A DNA stretch of 41,212 nt from Streptomyces silvae (GTDB lineage Bacteria > Actinomycetota > Actinomycetes > Streptomycetales > Streptomycetaceae). This document shows, piece by piece, positions 17,682-24,926 of this stretch. Made by a program: the position numbers and the translations under genes. The stretch lies in NCBI RefSeq assembly GCF_016745505.1, contig NZ_JAERUC010000082.1, forward strand, positions 1 to 41,212. Direction: 5' to 3'. Position 1 is the stretch's first letter. The number at the start of each line of letters is the position of its first letter. A model generated the notes under the pieces. That model saw only the letters and a list, made by a program, of their open reading frames with translations. It did not search any database and was not told the DNA's origin.

Positions 17682-19042
17682 AGGGCGAAGTGCCGTTCGA
17701 GGAAGTCGGTGGCGATGTCGCCCCGGCGGAATTCGGGGTGGTCGAGGATCTCCTGGTGCAGGGGGACGGTGGTGTGCACGCCGGGGCCGGATACGTCGAA
17801 CTCGGACAGGGCGCGCAGGGTCCGGTCGATGCAGGTCGCGCGGTCGGGACCCCACACGATCAGCTTGCCGATCATGGAGTCGTAGTAGGGGCTGACCCGG
17901 GAGCCCGGCGCGTAGTCGGTGTCGACCCGCACCCAGGGGCCGCCGGGGACGGTGTAGGTCTCCAGCAGGCCGGGGGTGGGGGCGAAGTTACGGGCCGGGT
18001 CCTCGGCGTTGATCCGGCACTCGATGGCGTGCCCGCGCACCTCGATGTCCTCCTGCTTCACGGAGAGCGGCCCTCCGGCGGCCACCCGCAGCTGTTCGGC
18101 CACCAGGTCGACGCCGGTGACGAGTTCGGTCACGGGGTGCTCGACCTGGATGCGGGCGTTCATCTCCATGAACCAGTACGCGTCCTCGGCGGCGTTCTCC
18201 CCCGCCTCGACGAGGAACTCCACCGTCCCGGCGCCCCGGTAGCCGACGGCGCGTGCCCCGGCGACGGCCGCCTCGCCGAGCCGGGCACGCAGCTCGGGCG
18301 TGACCATGGCGGACGGCGACTCCTCGATGAGCTTCTGGTGGCGCCGCTGCACCGAGCAGTCGCGCTCACCGAGGTGGACGGCTCCGCCGAAGTCGTCGCA
18401 GACGACCTGGATCTCGATGTGGCGGGTCTTCTCCAGGTAGCGCTCCATGTAGACGGCGCTGTTCTTGAAGACGGCCTGGGCGCTGGCCCTGGTGCCGGCG
18501 TAGGCGTCGCGCAGGTCCTGGGGGCGGCGTACGACGGTGATGCCCCGGCCGCCGCCGCCCGCCGCGGCCTTGATGATCAGCGGGTAGCCGATGCCGGCGG
18601 CGACGGCCTCGGCCGCTTCGACGGAGTCGACCGGTTCGACGGTGCCGGGGAGCAGCGGGAGGCCCGCCTCCGTCATGAGCCTGCGGGCGGTCGCCTTGTC
18701 CCCCACGTTCTCCATCACGTCCGGCGGCGGCCCGATGAAGGTGATGCCGTCGTCGGCGCAGATCTCCGCGAAGTACGGGTCCTCCGAGAGGAATCCGTAC
18801 CCGGGGTGGATGGCCTGCGCGCCGGTGCGGACGGCCGCGCCGATGATGTTGGGGATGTTGAGGTAGCTGCGGGCGGGCGCTCCGGGGCCGATGTGCACGG
18901 CCTCGTCGGCCGCTTTGACGAACCGGGCGTCGGCGTCGGCGGTGGAGTGGACCGCCACCGTGCGTACGCCCAGATCACGGCAGGTGCGGATGATCCGCAG
19001 CGCGATCTCGCCGCGGTTGGCGATGAGTACCTTGTCGAACAC
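17678..19042 (-). CDS. accC: Biotin carboxylase subunit of acetyl-CoA carboxylase
   Basis: A 454-aa ATP-grasp enzyme that carboxylates the biotin on the carrier protein. MFDKVLIANRGEIALRIIR-type N-terminus (here GTG-started), HPGYGFLSE, the glycine-rich AAAGGGGRGI loop and EMNARIQVEHPVTE are all typical. Length equals that of bacterial AccC, with no fused carrier domain, unlike the fused AccA subunits of streptomycete primary metabolism. The GTG at 19042 has GGAGGA 7 nt upstream. It lies 32 bp after the carrier protein gene and overlaps the regulator by GTGA. It belongs to a four-function carboxylase set likely dedicated to malonyl-CoA for the PUFA-type synthase. Confidence 0.95.
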   Translation of the reverse strand: MFDKVLIANRGEIALRIIRTCRDLGVRTVAVHSTADADARFVKAADEAVHIGPGAPARSYLNIPNIIGAAVRTGAQAIHPGYGFLSEDPYFAEICADDGITFIGPPPDVMENVGDKATARRLMTEAGLPLLPGTVEPVDSVEAAEAVAAGIGYPLIIKAAAGGGGRGITVVRRPQDLRDAYAGTRASAQAVFKNSAVYMERYLEKTRHIEIQVVCDDFGGAVHLGERDCSVQRRHQKLIEESPSAMVTPELRARLGEAAVAGARAVGYRGAGTVEFLVEAGENAAEDAYWFMEMNARIQVEHPVTELVTGVDLVAEQLRVAAGGPLSVKQEDIEVRGHAIECRINAEDPARNFAPTPGLLETYTVPGGPWVRVDTDYAPGSRVSPYYDSMIGKLIVWGPDRATCIDRTLRALSEFDVSGPGVHTTVPLHQEILDHPEFRRGDIATDFLERHFAL

Positions 19043-19074
19043 GTCTCGGTCCTCCGGTGTGTGTGGCCGCCGGC

Positions 19075-19578
19075 TCAGTCGACGGGGACGAGGTCGAACA
19101 GGGGCTGGGCGTACTCGACGACCTCGCCGTCCTGCGGGTGCACGGCGTGCACCCGGCCCCGGACGTCGGCCGTGATGGAGTTGAGCAGTTTCATCGCCTC
19201 GATGATCGCGAGCTGGTGTCCGGGTTCGACGATGTCGCCGACCTGGACGAACGGCTCGCCACCGGGTGAGGACGCCTGGTAGAAGGTGCCGACCAGAGGT
19301 GCGGTGACCTGGACGAGGCCGGCGGGCCGGTCCGGGTCGGCGGGGGCGGCGGCCGGAGGGGCGGGGGCGGCGGGCTGGACCCCGGCGGGGGCTGTGGCGA
19401 GGGCTGCCGCGGGGGTTGGCGCGGGGGCCGTCTCCCACTCGACGTCGACGCTGATCCCGCCGGCCTTGAGGGTGATCCGGCGCAGGGTGCCGGGCAGTTC
19501 GCCGGCGAGCAGCCTGGTCTGGGTGCGCAGTTCCTCGACCGTCATCGTGTCGGCGGCGGTCGTCGTCTCAGTGGTCAT
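19075..19578 (-). CDS. accB: Biotin carboxyl carrier protein of acetyl-CoA carboxylase
   Basis: A 167-aa carrier protein. The biotinyl lysine is Lys130 in IIEAMKLLNS. The lipoyl/biotinyl domain spans ~88-167 and contains the AccB-type thumb region (VGTFYQASSPGGEPFVQVGD). An N-terminal helix-strand part (~10-48) is followed by an alanine/proline linker (~50-86), the usual AccB layout. It starts 11 bp inside the end of the carboxyltransferase gene. It works with the neighbouring biotin carboxylase and AccDA fusion. Confidence 0.95.
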   Translation of the reverse strand: MTTETTTAADTMTVEELRTQTRLLAGELPGTLRRITLKAGGISVDVEWETAPAPTPAAALATAPAGVQPAAPAPPAAAPADPDRPAGLVQVTAPLVGTFYQASSPGGEPFVQVGDIVEPGHQLAIIEAMKLLNSITADVRGRVHAVHPQDGEVVEYAQPLFDLVPVD

Positions 19579-21274
19579 CGTGGTCCTCCCAGTCGACTAC
19601 CGGCTGGTGTTCGGGGTGCCCGAAACGGTCGTAGCGTTCCCTGCGCAGCTCCACGAGCCGGTCGCCCGGCAGTTCGAGGAGCGGGGTGAGGGCGCGCACC
19701 AGAGCGGTCTTCACATTGAGCGCGGTGGGGTGGGGCGCGCTGTGCGCGCTGTCCGGCGGTTCGGGGACGATCGCGTCCACGACACCGAGGCGCAGCAGGT
19801 CCGACGCGGTCAGGCGCAGGGCGTCGGCGGTACGTCCGGCGTGCTCGGCGGTGCCGAAGAGGATCGTCGAGCAGCCCTCGGGGCTGATCACCGAGTAGTA
19901 GGCGTTCTGGAGCATGAGCACCGTGTCGGCGACGCCGAGGGCGAGCGCCCCGCCGCTGCCGCCCTCACCGGTGACCACGGAGACCACCGGGACCCGGATC
20001 CGGGAGAGTTCGAGGATGCACTCGGCGATGGCGAGGCTCTGGCCGCGCTCCTCGGCACCGATGCCGGGGAAGGCGCCCGGGGTGTCGACCAGGGCGACGA
20101 CGGGCAGCCCGAACCGCTCGGCGAGCCGCATCAGCCGCAGCGCCTTGCGGTACCCCTCGGGGTTCGGCATGCCGAAGTTGCTGCGGACGAGCTCGGCGGT
20201 GTCGTGGCCCTTCTGGTGGCCGAGTACGACGACGCTCTGACCGCCGAGCCGGGCGATCCCGCCGAGCAGGGCCTGGTCGTCGGCGCAGACCCGGTCACCG
20301 CGCAGGGGCATGAACGCGTCGAAGACGTACCCGATGTAGTCGGCGGCGGTGGGCCGGCCGGTGTTCCGGGCGAGCGCGACGGTCTCACGGGCGCCGCGGA
20401 GCGCCGGGAGGGGCTCGGTGAGCGGTTCGGCTCCCCCGGGTTCAGGGAGTTCGGGCACGGACGGGCCGAACAGGGACAGCAGCCGTGCGAGGTGTTCCCG
20501 CTGGTTCTCGCGCGGGACGACCGCGTCGATCATGCCGTGCTCGAGGAGGAACTCGGCGCTCTGGAAGCCGGGGGGCAGTTCCTCGCGGATGGTGTTGCGG
20601 ATGACCTGCGGCCCCGCGAAGCCGATGAGGCTGCCGGGCTCGGCGAGGATGACGTCGCCGAGCATGGCGAAGGAGGCGCTGACGCCGCCGAAGGTCGGGT
20701 CGGTGTTGAGGTTGACGACCGGCAGCCCCGCCTCGCGCAGCGCGGCGACCCACTGGGCGGTCTTGGCCATCTGCATCAGGGAGACGGCGCCCTCCTGCAT
20801 ACGGGCGCCGCCGGACGCGGCGATCAGCAGGAGCGGCAGCCGCCGGGCGAGGGCGTGCCGGGCCGCGGCCGCGATGCCCTCGCCGACGACGGCGCCCATG
20901 CTGCCGCCCATGAAGCTGAAGTCGACGGCGGCGACGACCAGGCCGTGCCCCTCGATCGTCAGTTCACCGGCGACCAGGGCGTCGTTGCGCCCCGTCCTGG
21001 CCCGGGCGTCGCGCAGCCGGTCGGGGTACGGCTTGCTGTCGCTGAAGTCGAGCAGGTCGCGCGGCTCGTAGTCGGCGGGCAGGGGCCGGAAGCTGTCCGG
21101 GTCGGCGAGCTGCCGGATGCGGGTGTCCGGAGAGATACGGAAGTGGAACTGGCACTCCGGGCACACCTTGAGGTTCCGGTCGAGCCTCTTGCCGTAGACG
21201 AAGGCCCCGCAGGCCCCGCACCGGCGCCACTGCACGTCCTGGCCGGCGCGTACCGGCTCCTGTTCCTGGCGCAC
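19568..21274 (-). CDS. accDA: Fused acetyl-CoA carboxylase carboxyltransferase beta-alpha (AccD-AccA)
   Basis: A 568-aa fusion that transfers the carboxyl group from carboxybiotin to acetyl-CoA, giving malonyl-CoA. Residues ~1-275 are AccD-like, with a Cys4 zinc finger (Cys19, Cys22, Cys38, Cys41) and SGGARMQEGAVSLMQM and DPTFGGVSASFAML motifs. Residues ~285-568 are AccA-like, with FGMPNPEGYRKALRLM, DTPGAFPGIGAEERGQS and GEGGSGGALALGVAD. Order is beta then alpha in one chain, whereas most bacteria use two genes. The GTG start lies 7 bp after the DUF4188 gene. Streptomycete primary carboxylases are of the AccB/PccB type, so this set is probably pathway-specific. Confidence 0.93.
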   Translation of the reverse strand: MRQEQEPVRAGQDVQWRRCGACGAFVYGKRLDRNLKVCPECQFHFRISPDTRIRQLADPDSFRPLPADYEPRDLLDFSDSKPYPDRLRDARARTGRNDALVAGELTIEGHGLVVAAVDFSFMGGSMGAVVGEGIAAAARHALARRLPLLLIAASGGARMQEGAVSLMQMAKTAQWVAALREAGLPVVNLNTDPTFGGVSASFAMLGDVILAEPGSLIGFAGPQVIRNTIREELPPGFQSAEFLLEHGMIDAVVPRENQREHLARLLSLFGPSVPELPEPGGAEPLTEPLPALRGARETVALARNTGRPTAADYIGYVFDAFMPLRGDRVCADDQALLGGIARLGGQSVVVLGHQKGHDTAELVRSNFGMPNPEGYRKALRLMRLAERFGLPVVALVDTPGAFPGIGAEERGQSLAIAECILELSRIRVPVVSVVTGEGGSGGALALGVADTVLMLQNAYYSVISPEGCSTILFGTAEHAGRTADALRLTASDLLRLGVVDAIVPEPPDSAHSAPHPTALNVKTALVRALTPLLELPGDRLVELRRERYDRFGHPEHQPVVDWEDHDDH

Positions 21275-21281
21275 GGCCGTC

Positions 21282-21761
21282 TCACGCCTTCCCGGAACCG
21301 GTGGCGCCGGGCACGGAGGGGCTCTTGCGCTGCGGCACCGACTCCGTGGCGGCCGCGATCCCGAACTCGGGTATGTTCCGGTACACGGTGTGCATGCGGG
21401 CCGGGTCGACGATGTAGGCCTCGTGGAAGATGCCGACGGCGCCGTCGTTGCGCACCGCGCGGTTGAACCAGGCCCACATCGAGCGGTGCTTGCCCGTGGT
21501 GTTGTGCGAGTAGCGCATCAGGTCGTCCATGCTGCGCCAGTACTGGAGCATGATCACGGTCCGGTTGAACCAGGCCCGCGAGTACAGGAATCCGTGGTCC
21601 TTGTTCTTCTTCAGCTCGATCAGCATCGGGATCATCGAGGCGATGACGGGCACCCAGCGGTGCACCATCCAGAACTTGTTGATACGGGTGCCGATCAGCA
21701 GCACCACCGTGCCCTCGGGTGCCGAGGCGATGCGCGGTTCGGTGACGACCTTGAGATCCAT
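21282..21761 (-). CDS. DUF4188 family protein
   Basis: A 159-aa protein recognised as DUF4188 by VVLLIGTRINKFWMVHRWVP near the N-terminus and by WFNRTVIMLQYWRSMDDLMR and WAWFNRAVRNDGAVGIFHEA in the middle. The family is sometimes labelled monooxygenase-like because of its dimeric alpha-beta fold, but no reaction is established to my knowledge. The C-terminal ~20 residues are polar and variable. The ATG has GAGAGGA just upstream. It sits between the aldehyde dehydrogenase (9 bp) and the carboxyltransferase (7 bp), so it is co-expressed with chain-building enzymes and may tailor the acyl product. Confidence 0.75.
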   Translation of the reverse strand: MDLKVVTEPRIASAPEGTVVLLIGTRINKFWMVHRWVPVIASMIPMLIELKKNKDHGFLYSRAWFNRTVIMLQYWRSMDDLMRYSHNTTGKHRSMWAWFNRAVRNDGAVGIFHEAYIVDPARMHTVYRNIPEFGIAAATESVPQRKSPSVPGATGSGKA

Positions 21762-21770
21762 GGTTTCCTC

Positions 21771-23183
21771 TCAGAAGGGGTAGGAGCGCGCGGGACTGCT
21801 GACGGTGAGGGTGTGCCAGCGGGTGAAGGCGTCGATCGCCGCCTGACCGCCGAACCCGGACGCGTTGCCCGAGGCGCCGACCCCGCCGAACGGCAGGTGG
21901 GGGTCGTGGTTGACCGTCTGGTCGCCGACGTGGACGACACCGCAGCGCAGCCGGGAGGCCAGGGCGCGGCCCTGCTCGGCGTCCGAGGTGTAGACGGCGG
22001 CGGTGAGCCCGTAGTCGGAGGTGTTGGCGAGCTCCACGGCCTCCTCCTCGTCGGCGAAGGAGGTCACGGTCGCCACCGGCCCGAACACCTCGGCGTGGAA
22101 GACGGACATCTTCGGGGTCACGTCGGCCAGCACGGTCGGCGGGAAGAACTGCCCCTGCACCGTGCCGCCGGTGACCAGGCGGGCCCCCTGCGCGACGGCG
22201 TCCTCGACCGCGGTGGCGATCCGGGTGAGCTGGCCCCGGTCGATGACGGGGCCGATCTGGGCGTCCGTACGGTACGGGTCCCCGATGCGCAGGGCCGCGG
22301 CGCGGCGGGCCAGCGCCTCGGTGTAGCTCTCCACGACGTCCCTGTGGACCAGGTGGCGCCGGGCTGCCATGCAGATCTGGCCCTGGTGCAGGAAGGAGCC
22401 CCAGGAGCCGGCGGAGGCGGCGGCCTCGATGTCGGCGTCGGGCAGGACGACATAGGCGTTCTGCCCGCCCAGTTCGAGGACAACGCGCTTGAGCAGCCGT
22501 CCCGCGGTGGCGCCGATCTCGCGGCCCACCTCGGTCGATCCGGTGAAGGACACCATGGAGACGTCGGGCGACCGGACGAGTGCGGCGCCCGCGTCGGCGT
22601 CGCCGTGGACCACCTCCAGGACGCCCTCGGGCAGTCCGGCCGCCGCCAGCACCTCGGCGAAGAGGCGGCCGCCGCTCAACGGGGTGTGGGGGTCGGGCTT
22701 GAGCAGGACGGTGTTGCCCAGGGCGAGAGCGGGGGCGACCGAGCGCATGCCCAGCAGCACCGGGAAGTTCCAGGGCACGATGACGCCGACGACGCCCAGC
22801 GGGACGCGCCGCACCTCGGTGTCCCGGCCCGGGTCGGAGCCGGGGCCGTGCGGGGCCTGGGGTGCGGTGGCGAGCTGGGCGGCGTGGCGCAGTTCCGCCG
22901 CGCCGGCGTGGACCTCGTAGAAGGCCTTGCCGGTGATGGAGCCGCCCTCCCTGACCAGCAGGTCCTGGGCCTCCTGGGCGCGTTCGAGCAGCAGGTCCGC
23001 GGCCCGGTCCAGGATCGCGGCCCGTTCGGCGGCCGGGGTGGCGGCCCAGCCCGGGGCGGCCGCGGCCGCCCGGCGGGCCGCCGAGAGGACGGCGCCGGAG
23101 GTGGCGAGCGGGACGCTGCCCAGCTCCTCGCCCGTGATGATCTCGCGGCTCGTCAGCAGGCCGGTTTCGGTGACGGTGCTCAC
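21771..23183 (-). CDS. Aldehyde dehydrogenase (benzaldehyde dehydrogenase-like)
   Basis: A 470-aa NAD(P)-dependent aldehyde dehydrogenase. Catalytic residues are Asn139 in VPWNFPV, Lys162 in LLKPDPHTP, Glu237 in VLELGGQNA and Cys271 in HQGQICMAAR; VSFTGSTEVG is the nucleotide loop. The HQGQICM context resembles benzaldehyde/salicylaldehyde dehydrogenases. The GTG at 23183 has GAGG 8 nt upstream and lies 4 bp after the AcpS-like stop, giving a normal N-terminus. In the cluster it could oxidise a fatty aldehyde or an amino-acid-derived semialdehyde. The family is certain and the substrate is unknown. Confidence 0.92.
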   Translation of the reverse strand: MSTVTETGLLTSREIITGEELGSVPLATSGAVLSAARRAAAAAPGWAATPAAERAAILDRAADLLLERAQEAQDLLVREGGSITGKAFYEVHAGAAELRHAAQLATAPQAPHGPGSDPGRDTEVRRVPLGVVGVIVPWNFPVLLGMRSVAPALALGNTVLLKPDPHTPLSGGRLFAEVLAAAGLPEGVLEVVHGDADAGAALVRSPDVSMVSFTGSTEVGREIGATAGRLLKRVVLELGGQNAYVVLPDADIEAAASAGSWGSFLHQGQICMAARRHLVHRDVVESYTEALARRAAALRIGDPYRTDAQIGPVIDRGQLTRIATAVEDAVAQGARLVTGGTVQGQFFPPTVLADVTPKMSVFHAEVFGPVATVTSFADEEEAVELANTSDYGLTAAVYTSDAEQGRALASRLRCGVVHVGDQTVNHDPHLPFGGVGASGNASGFGGQAAIDAFTRWHTLTVSSPARSYPF

Positions 23184-23187
23184 CTGG

Positions 23188-23646
23188 TTACCTCGGATTC
23201 TCGGGAGAAGGGTCGGGGGTGCCGGCACGGGTGAGGACGGCGTGGGCGGTGACGCGGCCGGGGCCGGAGGTCACCGACAGGGAGACGTCCCCGTGCAGGA
23301 CGCGCTCGGCGAACCGGGCCAGCTCGCCCCGGAAGACCAGGGTCCAGGGGCCCTCGTCGGTGCCGCGCAGGGAGATGTCGTTCCAGCGGGAGGCGATCCT
23401 CGGCGGTGCGGCGAGGGCGCGCAGGGCGGCCTGCCGCAGCGCCCAGGCGACGGCGGAGCCGCCGGTGGTGAAGCTTCCGCCGGCGCCGCCGCCCGAGGAG
23501 AGCTGGAGGGCCCCGGGGCCGTGCCAGGCGACGAGCCGCTCGACGGCGCCGGTGTCGACGCCGTAACTGCCCACCCGGAGGACGCTGTCGGTCCCGGCGG
23601 GCGGCCGGCCCCCGTCGCCGGCCGCGGGTTTCCCGGGGTCAGGCAT
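23188..23646 (-). CDS. Degenerate holo-ACP synthase (AcpS)-like protein
   Basis: A 152-aa protein that by eye aligns with AcpS along most of its length. VLRVGSYGVDTGAVERL matches the AcpS start (GxGxDIVxIxRIE); SRWNDISLRG and WTLVFRGELARFAERV match the central strand and helix; GDVSLSVTSGPGRVTAHAVL matches the final strands. The metal-binding Asp is kept (Asp31). The usual K-E-A-x-x-K helix is A-L-R-Q-A-A-L-R, so the catalytic Glu is Gln72 and the Lys is Arg76, and the preceding region is shortened and glycine-rich. It is probably catalytically dead. It overlaps the ACP gene by 8 bp. A scaffolding or ACP-binding role is inferred. Confidence 0.65.
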   Translation of the reverse strand: MPDPGKPAAGDGGRPPAGTDSVLRVGSYGVDTGAVERLVAWHGPGALQLSSGGGAGGSFTTGGSAVAWALRQAALRALAAPPRIASRWNDISLRGTDEGPWTLVFRGELARFAERVLHGDVSLSVTSGPGRVTAHAVLTRAGTPDPSPENPR

Positions 23647-24049
23647 GGGCCGCCTGCCCTTCGGCCAGGAGGTTCTCGACCATCGAGATGAGGTTTCCGA
23701 TGGTCATTTCGGCGAGCATGCGGTCGAGGGTGAGCTTTCCGTCCCACCGGACCGCGTCGAGCTGGGGCATCACGGTGGTGAGCTGTTCCATTCCGCGTCC
23801 GCTGATGATTCCGCGGGCGTCGCAGAACTCCGTGTCGGGAACCGCTCCCTGGAGATACCGCCCGCATTTCTCCACGGAGAGAATGACGGGCGCGGTGCAT
23901 TCGATACGGAAGAAGATGTCGAGCAGATCCAGTGATTCCAGGCCGAGATCGGCGGAGAAGACCAGATCCGTGCTGTACAGGTCCGTGGGGATTCCCAGTG
24001 TGTCGATGACGATCGACCGCACCAGTTCGTTCACGTCGTAGTGGGACAT
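23639..24049 (-). CDS. Elongated acyl carrier protein
   Basis: A 136-aa stand-alone carrier protein. The phosphopantetheine site is Ser39 in ADLGLESLDLLDIFFRIE. Helix II is followed by a ~55-residue insertion (containing GRYLQGAVPDTEF and ISGRGMEQL) before the last helix (MTIGNLISMVENLL). Ordinary ACPs have ~80 residues. A class of long ACPs in aryl-polyene-like and other fatty-acid-type clusters shows this layout, as I recall. ATG 24049 is chosen because AGGAG lies 8 nt upstream; a GTG at 24058 overlapping the sigma factor stop is the alternative. It may load a starter or receive the PUFA-type chain. Confidence 0.85.
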   Translation of the reverse strand: MSHYDVNELVRSIVIDTLGIPTDLYSTDLVFSADLGLESLDLLDIFFRIECTAPVILSVEKCGRYLQGAVPDTEFCDARGIISGRGMEQLTTVMPQLDAVRWDGKLTLDRMLAEMTIGNLISMVENLLAEGQAAHA

Positions 24050-24054
24050 GCGCG

Positions 24055-24756
24055 TCACTCCTGTCCGGCCTGCCCGGCCTGTCCGGCCGCAGCTTCGGGG
24101 CCTCCCCCCACCAGAGCCTTCCGGTGCCGCGGACCGGACACGTCCGCATGTGCTGATGCGAGGGGGCAGCGGGCGTGGCCCAGCACCGCCGGAACACGTT
24201 CACCGGCGTCCGCGGCGGCGAGCGCGCGGCGCAGTCTGCGCAGGCAGCGGGTGCGTATGGGGCCCACGGACCCGACCGACATGGCCAGTGCCGTGGAGAT
24301 CTCGTCGTAGGAGGCCGGCGGGTCCGCGAGGGCCAGCATCAGCACGCCGCGGCACTGCTCGGAGAGCGTGTCGATGGCCCGCTGGGCGTCCTCCCTGCGC
24401 TGGGCGCGCAGGGTGATCTGCTCGGGGCTCTCGCTGTGGCCGGAGAGTCCGTCGAGGGTCTCGCTGTCACCGACCATGACGAGTCGTTTCCGGCGCGAGA
24501 GGACCTTGAGGGATTCCCGGCGCGCGACGGTGGCGAGCCAGTCCCCGACCCTTTCGGGGTCGCGGATCCGCTCGACGTTCTGGACCAGTCGTAACCAGGT
24601 CAGCTGGCGGACGTCCTCGGCGTCGACATCGCTCATCCGGTGGCTGCGCACGACGGACCAGACGAGTCTGCCGAATCGTTCCACCATGGCGTCCCAGGAT
24701 TCCTGCTCGCCACGTGCGCACCCCGCCAGCAGTTCCGCGTTCGCTTTACGGGGCAT
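24055..24756 (-). CDS. ECF RNA polymerase sigma factor with a TTA codon
   Basis: A 233-aa extracytoplasmic-function-type sigma factor. Region 2 spans ~15-80 (DAMVERFGRLVWSVVRSHRM, then DAEDVRQLTWLRL) and region 4 spans ~118-185 (LSEQCRGVLMLALADPPASY, then DEISTALAMSVGSVGPIRTR). The tail ends in GQAGQAGQ repeats. Codon 55 is TTA (plus-strand TAA at 24592-24594), the rare leucine codon read by bldA tRNA, suggesting developmental control. ATG 24756 has AAGGGA 6-7 nt upstream; an in-frame ATG at 24930, overlapping the PPTase stop and preceded by GGAGGAGG, would add 58 proline-rich residues. No anti-sigma gene is adjacent. It probably drives cluster promoters. Confidence 0.87.
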   Translation of the reverse strand: MPRKANAELLAGCARGEQESWDAMVERFGRLVWSVVRSHRMSDVDAEDVRQLTWLRLVQNVERIRDPERVGDWLATVARRESLKVLSRRKRLVMVGDSETLDGLSGHSESPEQITLRAQRREDAQRAIDTLSEQCRGVLMLALADPPASYDEISTALAMSVGSVGPIRTRCLRRLRRALAAADAGERVPAVLGHARCPLASAHADVSGPRHRKALVGGGPEAAAGQAGQAGQE

Positions 24757-24837
24757 GGGAATTCCCTTCGTGAGGGGGGATGGTGCGGGGGGATGGTGCG
24801 AGGATTTCGACGGCGTCGAGGGGAGTACGCCCATGGA

Positions 24838-24868
24838 ATCCGCTGGGGGGCGCGCGGGGCAAGCGGAT
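24838..24868. repeat. Inverted repeat upstream of the sigma factor gene
   Basis: ATCCGCT (24838-24844) and AGCGGAT (24862-24868) form a 7-bp inverted repeat around a G/C-rich 17-nt centre, in the 170-bp region between the PPTase stop and the preferred sigma factor start. It could be an operator or a leader hairpin. If the longer sigma factor start is real, it is simply coding sequence. Confidence 0.35.
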
Positions 24869-24926
24869 ACGCCTTCAGGTAGGGGACCGGCCAGAGGTGG
24901 ACAGCGCCGGTCGCGGGCCGCACCGG

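Noticed and set aside
19043..19438. Upstream extension of the biotin carboxylase frame
   Set aside because: The conserved AccC N-terminus begins at GTG 19042 with GGAGGA upstream; the extension is antisense-like and overlaps the carrier protein gene.
24062..24090. Short GGCCTGTCC-type 9-bp repeats at the end of the sigma factor gene, considered as a possible regulatory repeat
   Set aside because: They are only three short coding units giving a Gly-Gln-Ala tail, common in GC-rich genes, with no sign of a separate function.
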